A DNA stretch of 5,676 nucleotides from an uncultured Woeseiaceae bacterium. Its GTDB lineage: Bacteria; Pseudomonadota; Gammaproteobacteria; Woeseiales; Woeseiaceae. The notes beneath the pieces were generated by a model that was not told where the DNA came from, did no database searches, and saw only the letters and a list, made by a program, of their open reading frames with translations. Location: positions 1 through 5,676 of the forward strand of contig CAMYMP010000070.1 of NCBI GenBank assembly GCA_947259435.1, in the 5' to 3' direction. The position numbers were made by a program, and so were the translations under genes. How positions within the stretch are numbered: the stretch's first letter is position 1; every line of letters starts with the position of its first letter. Shown here piece after piece: positions 1-5,676 of the stretch.

Positions 1-862
1 GGGTAACTGGGCCTGGCCGCTGCTCGAATTTGGCGAGCAGATCCGCGATTTGATCGCGCATCTGACGCCGTTCCACGATCATGTCGATCGCACCGAGATC
101 GAGCAGGAATTCACTACGTTGAAAGCCCTCGGGCAGCTTCTGTCCTACGGTCTGCTCGATGACGCGTGGACCCGCGAATCCGATCAACGCGTTGGGTTCC
201 GCGATGTTGACGTCGCCGAGCATCGCCAGGCTTGCCGAGACGCCGCCCGTCGTCGGATCGGTCAATACCGAGACGTAAGGGACACCCTTGCTACCGAGAT
301 CGGCAAGTGCCGCCGATGTTTTGGCCATCTGCAGCAGCGAGAACAACGCCTCTTGCATGCGTGCGCCGCCGCTCGCCGCGAACGACACCAAAGGCATGTT
401 GTTCTCCGCCGCATGCTTTGCGCCGCGCGCAAATCGCTCACCGACGACCGATCCCATCGAGCCACCCATAAAGCCAAATTCAAATGCACATGCAACCACC
501 GGACGCCCGTGCAAGGTTCCGCTTACCGTGACGATGGCGTCCTTCTCGCCGGTCTTTTTCTGCGCTTGAACAAGACGATCGCGGTAACGTTTGCTATCGC
601 GAAACTTTAGCGGGTCCTGAGGCTCAAGCCGTGATGACAGTTCCTCTTGTGAGTCCGGATCGAGGAAAAAATCGAGACGCTGACGCGCACTGATGCGCAT
701 ATGATGATCGCACTTCGGACAGACCTGCAGGTTGCGCTCGAGTTCATTCCGATACAATTGCGCATCGCACTTCGGGCACTTGATCCACACACCTTCCGGC
801 ACGGAACGCGTACGCTTCTCGGTGCTGATGCGTGACGGCATTAGTTTTTCGAACCAACTCAT
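1..862 (-). CDS. accD: Acetyl-CoA carboxylase carboxyltransferase subunit beta, C-terminus cut by window edge
   Basis: This is the beta subunit of the carboxyltransferase half of acetyl-CoA carboxylase. With AccA it moves the carboxyl group from carboxybiotin on AccB to acetyl-CoA, giving malonyl-CoA for fatty acid synthesis in the cytoplasm. The frame reads without interruption for 287 codons from ATG at 862 and runs off the window; the E. coli protein has 304 residues, so only a short tail is missing. The N-terminus [10 protein letters not shown] is typical. A four-cysteine zinc ribbon is present (C29, C32, C48, C51, in two CPKCD motifs). The crotonase-fold core carries GGSMGSVVG (133-141), SGGARMQEA (164-172), [11 protein letters not shown] (201-211) and [11 protein letters not shown] (228-238), all family hallmarks. 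In E. coli the zinc domain also binds the accD mRNA; that is family knowledge and was not tested here. The start is 9 bases after the truA stop, without a clear Shine-Dalgarno sequence, which suggests coupled translation. Identification is near certain. Confidence 0.98.
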   Translation of the reverse strand, partial: MSWFEKLMPSRISTEKRTRSVPEGVWIKCPKCDAQLYRNELERNLQVCPKCDHHMRISARQRLDFFLDPDSQEELSSRLEPQDPLKFRDSKRYRDRLVQAQKKTGEKDAIVTVSGTLHGRPVVACAFEFGFMGGSMGSVVGERFARGAKHAAENNMPLVSFAASGGARMQEALFSLLQMAKTSAALADLGSKGVPYVSVLTDPTTGGVSASLAMLGDVNIAEPNALIGFAGPRVIEQTVGQKLPEGFQRSEFLLDLGAIDMIVERRQMRDQIADLLAKFEQRPGPVT

Positions 863-871
863 GCGCGCATC

Positions 872-1648
872 TTATCGCAATTTAGCGTCTGGGTTAGGCG
901 GCAAATCGAATTCTGCCGGATAGCCGACCTGGACAAGCGTCAGGCCGTGCGGTGGAGCCGCGGCGCCACCAACCTTTCGATCCTGACCCGCGAGCACCGT
1001 CGCAGCCCAGTCATCGGCTTCGTCACCGCGTCCGATCGCGACGAGCGTGCCGGTGATGTTTCGAACCATATGCTGCAGGAAAGCGTTTGCCGTCACGTCG
1101 AGTGTAATCCAGTCGTTGTCGCGCGCGACTGCGATCGACGTAATCTCGCGAATCGGTGTCGGCGCCTGACATCCAGCGGCGCGATATGCCGAAAAGTCAT
1201 GCTGTCCCGCGAGCACCTGCGCTGCATCGTGCATGCGCTCGGCGTCAAGCGCTTCGTAGACCCACCATGCGCGGTGTCGGTAAAGCGCCGAGCGCTCGAG
1301 GCGATTGAGGATCAGGTAGCGGTAGCTCCGCGACGTCGCCGAGAAGCGTGCGTGAAAGCTGTCAGCGACAGGCTGCGCCCAGATTACGCTGATATCGTCC
1401 GGTAGGTTACTGTTGGCGCCCAGCAGCCAGCCGCGTCGGCTGCGCTCGCTGCGTGTGTCGAAATGCACGACTTGCCCCGACGCGTGCACGCCTGTGTCGG
1501 TTCTTCCGGCGCAGACAACCTCGATCGTCTCATCAGCCACCCCCGACAGCGCCTCTTCGACACGCTGCTGCACGCCTGTTTGGTTGCGCTGGCGCTGCCA
1601 GCCGTTATACGAAGTACCGTCGTACTCGAGACCCAGGGCAATGCGCAC
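872..1648 (-). CDS. truA: tRNA pseudouridine(38-40) synthase TruA
   Basis: TruA converts uridine to pseudouridine at positions 38, 39 and 40 in the anticodon stem-loop of many tRNAs. The 258-residue product is close to the E. coli enzyme (270). The N-terminus MRIALGLEYDGTSYNGWQRQ matches the family start, which supports the GTG at 1648 although only a short GAG (1653-1655) precedes it. The catalytic motif GRTDTGVHASGQ begins at residue 48, with D51 as the expected catalytic aspartate. The active-site tyrosine lies in RSYRY (Y109). HDFSAYR (150-156), FLQHMVRN (190-197) and APPHGL (231-236) are further conserved blocks. The GTG follows the TAA of fimV with no base between, so ribosomes finishing fimV probably start truA. 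The TAA stop (872-874) is followed 9 bases later by accD. The protein looks complete and intact. Confidence 0.98.
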   Translation of the reverse strand: MRIALGLEYDGTSYNGWQRQRNQTGVQQRVEEALSGVADETIEVVCAGRTDTGVHASGQVVHFDTRSERSRRGWLLGANSNLPDDISVIWAQPVADSFHARFSATSRSYRYLILNRLERSALYRHRAWWVYEALDAERMHDAAQVLAGQHDFSAYRAAGCQAPTPIREITSIAVARDNDWITLDVTANAFLQHMVRNITGTLVAIGRGDEADDWAATVLAGQDRKVGGAAAPPHGLTLVQVGYPAEFDLPPNPDAKLR

Positions 1649-4600
1649 TTAACTCGGTAGCAAGTCCAGAAGTTGCTGAGCTTGCTGCCGCTGGCCTTCA
1701 TCACCTTCGTCCAGGACTTCCTCGAGTATTGAACGAGCTCCAGCCGGGTCGCCCATGTCGACATACGCACGCGCAAGATCGAGTTTCGTGCCAACCTCGG
1801 TCATCGTGCGCGCATCGGACAGATCATCGCTCAGCTCGTCAGGCCCCATTGCAACCGTCGCGACATTTTCGTCGCTGACTGCAGGACGAGGCTGTTCGAC
1901 CGTTGCGTCGTCGCGCATTTGTTCGACAGTGTCGCCCGCGTCGCTGACCTGCAGCGCTGCCGTCAGGTCATCGAGATCGAGATCGACGTCCGTGCTCGCA
2001 ACCGCCGGCAACTCACCTGTCTCATCAAGGTTCGTGTCACCAGTGAACGCCTCCTTCGGCAAAGCCTCGGTCTTGGCAAAGTCAAAATCGCCCTCGTCCT
2101 CATCTTCATCGAGACTCGCCAACAGGGTCGCGGCATCGTCAGCGAGCGTTTGCGCATCGTCCTCGCCGGAGCCGGTCGCGAGTATCGTCGCGTCGTCCTC
2201 ACCCAACTTTGCGCCCACATCAGATGCGGTCTCAACCGCCAGATCGTCCGGCAGCACCTGTGTCAGACCGGTCGCATCTAGCAGGGCCTCATCTATACCA
2301 GACATCTCGCCGGTGGCATCCGGATCGATCGCGAGATTCCTGCCAGTCGCTGCGTCCACATCCGCGATGGCCTCGTTGATCCCGGTGTCTTCGAGAACCT
2401 CGGTCTCACTCGTGGCGTCGAGATCATCGAGCGAGGCAAGTTCCGTTTCCGCCAGACTGTCAATATCGAGCCCGAGATCATCGAGATTTATCTCGGCCGT
2501 CGCGTCGGCCGTTTGACCCTCGCCCGCGAATGTCTCGTCCAGTGACGGCAATTCGGCCGTGCCTCCGAGCCCTTCAAATTGTTCCTCGATCGTCGGCGTT
2601 TCCAGTGTCGAATCGGGTGCCGGCATTTCTGCTGTGGCCTCATCTGCCGCCGCTTCCATTTCTTTGGTCACATCGAAATCGGGCGTCGAGATCGTAGGGC
2701 TCTCGCTCGTATCGTCGCTGTCCAGCGCGACAACGTCGGATTCTGCAGCGTCACCGCCAACAAAAAAGTCGATGTCTTCACCGGCGTCTGCGGCAACCGT
2801 TTCTACATCACCGCCCAAATCGACGATGTCGTCGGCGACGTTTGTGTCCGAGATGAGCTCCATGTCGAGGGCGCCGCTTTCGTCCATTCCTGCCTCGAAC
2901 GACAAGTCGACTTCTTTGGTTGCGCCGGCCGCGCTGGCACCCGCAAACAACGCATCATCTGCAGCAATCTGCTGCCCCATGATGACAATCTTGTCCCACT
3001 CCGCGCTTCCTGCATCACCAACAGCCGATTTCAGCCGGCCCGCCGAGTCGATAAAGGCATCACGGTTACCCCAAACGAAATAGATCTCGCAGAGCTTGGT
3101 AAGCAGATCGTGCCGCTCCGGTTCGAGAGACAGTGCGCCGTTGATGAGATCGGCCGCCTGGTCATACAGGCCGTAGGCCATGTGAAAATCTGCCTCGGCA
3201 ATCGGATCCGTCTGATCCAGATTGATGGCCGTCTCGCTACTGAAGGTATCCTCAAGCGAATCAAACTGAGCGGTCGCTGCCTCGGTGTCGACGTCGTCCC
3301 CGATCGCTGGCGCTGGCGCTTCGATAGTATCGTCGACAGGCTCCCGCACTGTGGATTCTTGCTCGACAACCATGATCGATTCGTCGTCGCGAGTCGGCGC
3401 CCTGAGACTCTCCGTCGCAGACAAGGAATCATCGCTCAACTCGTCCGAGTCGAGCGGCTGCCAGGAATCTACATCGTCGTCATCGCCTCCGCTGCGGCGC
3501 ATGAACCAAAAGAGCGCACCGCCAACCAGCACGACCACGCCGGCAATAATGATCCACCAGCCTTTCAGCAGCTCCATCGCGCGATCGACAAGGCCGGGTT
3601 CGGCAGCGGTGGGCTGCTCTCGAACGATGTCCGTCGGCTCTGCTTCGTCTACCGTCACCTCATCCCCGGCGACGACATCATCGGCGTCGTCCTCGACCAT
3701 GATGTCATCGTAATCGGGGAACGGATCCTCGCCCGGCTCCTCGTCGACGAACGGGTCCTCAACAGGTGGTTCATAAACTTCGCCGCGTATTTGTGCGAGT
3801 TCCTGGCGCAGCGCGGCCAACTCGTTGTCGCGAATTTCGATCAGCGACTGCTGCTGCGGCACATCGGCTTCAAGCTCTGCAATGCGTTGTTCGATCTCCT
3901 CCTCGCGCGAGACCGGTTCTGCGTCGGGCGCCGTGTCCACGCCGGGGGTATCTGCCGCAAAGTCGTCGTCAGGCGGCACCAACACGAGGCTGGGTCGTGT
4001 AGTTCTGTCTTCGACCGGCGGCACGGTACCGCCTGTCCACTCTGCATGCTGACGCCGCGCTTCAGCATTTGCATCACCGCGGCTGATTCGGAATATCTCA
4101 TCAGCACTCGGAATTCGCAGCGACGCACCCTCACGCAGGATATTGATGTTGCCGCCGAAGGCTTGAGGATTCGCCTCGAAAATGGCAAGCATCGTCTGAT
4201 TCATGCTCAGGCGACTGTCCGGGCGGACGCGCGACGCGATGCCCCAGAGCGTTTCGCTGCGCTGGACCTGGTAGTCCCCGCCTGCCGCGGTGTCGTAGGG
4301 CGTGTCGTCTCGCGGCGCTTGTGGTTTCGGTTGTGCCGGGGCCGCCTGACGCGCCGGAGGCCGCGCCGGTGCCGGCGCAGCGCCTGGCTGCGGCGGCGCC
4401 GCGCGCTCGATGCGACCGCTGTCTGCAGGCGCCGTGCGGCTCGGTGCCTGCACGGCTGGCGCGGAGTCTGCGCTGGGCCGTGCGAATGTGGGCGGGTCGA
4501 GGAAAACCGTGTACTCGCGCAGCAACCTGCCGCGCGACCACGATGCCTCGACGAGGAACGTGATGAACGGCTCAGCAATCGGTTTAGCAGACCTCAGCTG

Positions 4601-4882
4601 CAGGTAATTGCCATCAGCGCGCCCGCTGCGAACGATATTGAACTGGATACCCTGCAAAAAGAACGGCCGATCGATACCGTAACGTTCGAACGTGGCAGCG
4701 GACGCCATTGCAATGCTCAGGCCTTCGAGCTCTTCCGGACTCGCCGCCAGCAGTTCTATCCGCGCGCTCAGCGGCTCATTGAGCGCCGAGTCCATGCGAA
4801 TGTCTCCAAGACCCAGGGCCCAGACCTCGCTGGACAATAAGACTAGAAGCGCAAGCGAGATTCGAGATAGTCGTCTCGACAT
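1649..4882 (-). CDS. fimV: FimV/HubP family polar landmark protein
   Basis: This is a bitopic inner-membrane protein that in Pseudomonas (FimV) and Vibrio (HubP) marks the cell pole, binds peptidoglycan and recruits type IV pilus, flagellar and chemotaxis partners. The 1077 residues read in family order. There is a signal peptide (about 1-22, basic then hydrophobic, likely cleaved after VWA). The FimV N-terminal domain (23-130) opens with LGLGDIRMDSALNEPL. A Pro/Ala-rich linker (131-195) leads to a LysM peptidoglycan-binding domain (about 204-258, YQVQRSETLWGIA). A coiled coil spans about 326-367 and one membrane helix about 441-461. A first TPR-like segment (about 559-617) is followed by a very acidic region (about 640-1020) and the conserved C-terminal FimV TPR domain (about 1026-1077, GTKLDLARAYVDMGD). 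The ATG at 4882 is preferred because GGAG lies 9 bases upstream and the signal peptide begins there; the frame can be extended to a GTG at 4942. It is longer than P. aeruginosa FimV (919), as expected for a variable acidic region. Exact partners cannot be read from sequence. Confidence 0.95.
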   Translation of the reverse strand: MSRRLSRISLALLVLLSSEVWALGLGDIRMDSALNEPLSARIELLAASPEELEGLSIAMASAATFERYGIDRPFFLQGIQFNIVRSGRADGNYLQLRSAKPIAEPFITFLVEASWSRGRLLREYTVFLDPPTFARPSADSAPAVQAPSRTAPADSGRIERAAPPQPGAAPAPARPPARQAAPAQPKPQAPRDDTPYDTAAGGDYQVQRSETLWGIASRVRPDSRLSMNQTMLAIFEANPQAFGGNINILREGASLRIPSADEIFRISRGDANAEARRQHAEWTGGTVPPVEDRTTRPSLVLVPPDDDFAADTPGVDTAPDAEPVSREEEIEQRIAELEADVPQQQSLIEIRDNELAALRQELAQIRGEVYEPPVEDPFVDEEPGEDPFPDYDDIMVEDDADDVVAGDEVTVDEAEPTDIVREQPTAAEPGLVDRAMELLKGWWIIIAGVVVLVGGALFWFMRRSGGDDDDVDSWQPLDSDELSDDSLSATESLRAPTRDDESIMVVEQESTVREPVDDTIEAPAPAIGDDVDTEAATAQFDSLEDTFSSETAINLDQTDPIAEADFHMAYGLYDQAADLINGALSLEPERHDLLTKLCEIYFVWGNRDAFIDSAGRLKSAVGDAGSAEWDKIVIMGQQIAADDALFAGASAAGATKEVDLSFEAGMDESGALDMELISDTNVADDIVDLGGDVETVAADAGEDIDFFVGGDAAESDVVALDSDDTSESPTISTPDFDVTKEMEAAADEATAEMPAPDSTLETPTIEEQFEGLGGTAELPSLDETFAGEGQTADATAEINLDDLGLDIDSLAETELASLDDLDATSETEVLEDTGINEAIADVDAATGRNLAIDPDATGEMSGIDEALLDATGLTQVLPDDLAVETASDVGAKLGEDDATILATGSGEDDAQTLADDAATLLASLDEDEDEGDFDFAKTEALPKEAFTGDTNLDETGELPAVASTDVDLDLDDLTAALQVSDAGDTVEQMRDDATVEQPRPAVSDENVATVAMGPDELSDDLSDARTMTEVGTKLDLARAYVDMGDPAGARSILEEVLDEGDEGQRQQAQQLLDLLPS
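2003..2635 (-). repeat. Degenerate TAELP-like motif repeats in the FimV acidic region
   Basis: Within the cytoplasmic part of FimV, a short motif of the form Thr-(Ala/Gly)-Glu-(Leu/Met/Ile)-(Pro) recurs: TAEMP at residues 750-754, TAELP at 775-779, TAEIN at 795-799, TGEM at 857-860 and TGELP at 955-959, with a related TEALP at 938-942. Each sits in Asp-, Glu-, Ala- and Thr-rich sequence, often near LDDL or LDET. Spacing is irregular and the nucleotide copies have diverged, so this is a protein-level motif array, not a recent DNA tandem duplication. Vibrio HubP also has a repetitive acidic cytoplasmic region, but homology of these motifs to it was not tested. Confidence 0.45.
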
Positions 4883-4891
4883 AGTTTTAAT

Positions 4892-4895
4892 CTCC
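4892..4895 (-). promoter_or_regulatory. Ribosome binding site of fimV
   Basis: The minus strand reads GGAG here, then 9 A/T-rich bases (ATTAAAACT) before the ATG at 4882. A second purine-rich stretch (GGGGAG, about 4898-4903) lies just upstream. This is the best Shine-Dalgarno match in the window and decides the fimV start in favour of the ATG that directly begins the signal peptide, rather than the in-frame GTG 60 bases upstream. Confidence 0.8.
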
Positions 4896-4914
4896 AACTC
4901 CCCAAGCACCGCAC

Positions 4915-4939
4915 ATATGACGCCCGCAGGCGTCCATAT
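4915..4939 (-). other. Hairpin with UNCG-type tetraloop between asd and fimV
   Basis: In the minus-strand transcript GACGCC pairs perfectly with GGCGUC around a UGCG loop. The closing pair is C-G, giving the very stable cUNCGg tetraloop form. Beyond a single bulged G (4935), four further pairs (AUAU with AUAU) extend the stem to 10 pairs. It lies 44 bases after the asd stop and 33 bases before the fimV ATG. No U-run follows on the minus strand (the next bases are GTGCGG) or on the plus strand, so it is not a classical intrinsic terminator. It could stabilise or attenuate the asd-fimV transcript, protect the asd 3' end, or structure the fimV leader. The function is inferred; the pairing is seen directly. 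Confidence 0.5.
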
Positions 4940-4982
4940 CACGGCAGGCAGACCGCTTTGACATATGGTCGTGAACTATAGC

Positions 4983-5676
4983 TTATAAATGGTTTTTCGC
5001 CAATATTTCAGCAATTTGGACGCTATTTAGAGCCGCGCCCTTACGTATGTTGTCGGAGACGACCCAGAGGTCGATTCCACGTGGATGCGAAATGTCTTCG
5101 CGCACACGACCAACATATACCGCGTCAGAACCCGAACTTTCTGTGACTGCTGTCGGATATTCCCCGTTTGTTACCCCATCGAGCAGGATCACGCCCGGTG
5201 CATTTGCCAGCAATTCACACGCTTTTTCGGCCGTGATCTTCTCTCTGGTCTCGATGTGAACGGCTTCGGAATGGCCGTAGAAGGCGGGAATACGCACGGC
5301 CGTAGGATTAACCAGAATGTCGTTATCCGAGAATATCTTGCGCGTTTCCCAAACCATCTTCATTTCTTCCTTGGTATAGCGATTTTCCTGGAATTCATCG
5401 ATGTGCGGCACGGCATTAAACGCGATCTGTTTGCCGCCCCCTGTTACCTCGAGTGGCCGACCATTCAACAGGGTCGCGGTCTGCCGTACCAATTCTTCCA
5501 CTGCGCTCCTGCCGGCGCCCGAGACCGCCTGGTACGTCGCGACATTGATGCGCTCGATACCGACCGCGTCGTATATCGGCTTGAGGGCTACGACCATCTG
5601 AATCGTCGAACAATTCGGGTTCGCGATAATGCCGCGGTTCGTGTAGTCGGCGATTGCATCGCCGTTCACCTCCGGC
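4983..5676 (-). CDS. asd: Aspartate-semialdehyde dehydrogenase, N-terminus cut by window edge
   Basis: This enzyme reduces L-aspartyl-4-phosphate to aspartate semialdehyde with NADPH, the branch-point step toward lysine, diaminopimelate, threonine and methionine. The window holds the last 230 codons, ending at TAA (4983-4985); members of the family have about 335-370 residues, so roughly the first 110-130, including the NADP-binding N-terminus, lie outside. The visible part begins PEVNGDAIADY and carries the catalytic cysteine in ANPNCSTIQM (Cys codon 5610-5612). It also has YQAVSGAGR, the substrate-binding RIPAFYGHSE with the expected active-site histidine, and the typical tail beginning VGRVREDISHPRG. 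The catalytic Cys argues against the Usg-type paralogue, which lacks it. Any ATG or GTG start inside this fragment is spurious, because homology continues to the window edge. It is upstream of fimV in the same direction, as in Pseudomonas. Confidence 0.97.
   Translation of the reverse strand, partial: PEVNGDAIADYTNRGIIANPNCSTIQMVVALKPIYDAVGIERINVATYQAVSGAGRSAVEELVRQTATLLNGRPLEVTGGGKQIAFNAVPHIDEFQENRYTKEEMKMVWETRKIFSDNDILVNPTAVRIPAFYGHSEAVHIETREKITAEKACELLANAPGVILLDGVTNGEYPTAVTESSGSDAVYVGRVREDISHPRGIDLWVVSDNIRKGAALNSVQIAEILAKNHL

Noticed and set aside
50..610. A 186-codon open frame on the plus strand.
   Set aside because: It lies wholly antisense to accD, whose reading frame is unbroken and strongly conserved; the predicted protein shows no recognisable motif.
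947..1405. A 152-codon open frame on the plus strand.
   Set aside because: It is antisense to the conserved core of truA, with an Arg-rich composition and no family features.
1755..2516. A 253-codon Ser-rich open frame on the plus strand.
   Set aside because: It is antisense to the acidic region of fimV; the serine-rich low-complexity composition mirrors the Asp/Glu/Ala-rich codons on the other strand, and no domain is visible.
4131..4578. Overlapping Arg/Ala-rich frames of 123 and 136 codons on the minus strand.
   Set aside because: These are other-frame shadows of the Pro/Ala-rich linker and LysM part of fimV, which read in the main frame with recognisable domains.
2579..4840. A 753-codon stop-free frame on the plus strand, antisense to fimV.
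   Set aside because: Its codons line up exactly with the fimV codons, so a stop would need a TTA, CTA or TCA codon in fimV, which are rare in GC-rich coding DNA. The product is Arg- and Val-rich, as expected from the complement of Asp, Glu and Ala codons, and no family is recognisable. fimV itself has clear domains.
4883..4942. An upstream GTG start for fimV that adds 20 residues.
   Set aside because: The added residues precede a well-formed signal peptide, no Shine-Dalgarno sequence precedes the GTG, and the downstream ATG at 4882 has GGAG at 9 bases. The region also forms the intergenic hairpin.
1..5676. Possible mobile element, CRISPR array, tRNA or a novel defence system.
   Set aside because: No inverted terminal repeats, transposase motifs, spaced direct repeats, tRNA cloverleaf or unassigned gene of real size were seen; almost all of the window is accounted for by four conserved genes.

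Overview
The window reads as an ordinary housekeeping stretch of a gammaproteobacterial chromosome of moderately high GC. All four genes lie on the minus strand. In transcription order, from high to low coordinates, they are asd (aspartate-semialdehyde dehydrogenase, N-terminus outside the window), fimV (HubP/FimV-type polar landmark protein), truA (tRNA pseudouridine synthase) and accD (carboxyltransferase beta subunit of acetyl-CoA carboxylase, C-terminus outside the window). The order asd-fimV-truA-(trpF)-accD is known from Pseudomonas, Xanthomonas and relatives. FimV is essentially a gammaproteobacterial protein, so gene content and order point the same way. The genus cannot be named from the sequence alone.

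Layout: asd fills 4983-5676. A 100-base gap (4883-4982) holds a compact hairpin with a UNCG-type loop, several CATAT boxes and the fimV ribosome binding site, but no convincing fimV promoter. fimV fills 1649-4882; its ATG at 4882 is chosen over a longer GTG-started frame. The fimV stop touches the GTG start of truA with no spacer, and the truA stop lies 9 bases before the accD ATG. fimV, truA and accD therefore look like one tightly packed transcriptional unit with probable translational coupling.

The genes do not form one pathway. asd feeds lysine, threonine and methionine synthesis, fimV organises the cell pole (type IV pili, twitching, chemotaxis and flagellar placement in known relatives), truA modifies tRNA anticodon arms, and accD acts in the first step of fatty acid synthesis. 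Their linkage is a conserved chromosomal neighbourhood.

No mobile element, CRISPR array, RNA gene, defence system or other previously undescribed system is visible. The points worth a second look are the absence of trpF between truA and accD, the intergenic hairpin and CATAT boxes, the very acidic motif-repeating cytoplasmic region of FimV, and the poor Shine-Dalgarno sequences of truA and accD. Long open frames on the plus strand inside fimV are explained as codon-bias shadows.
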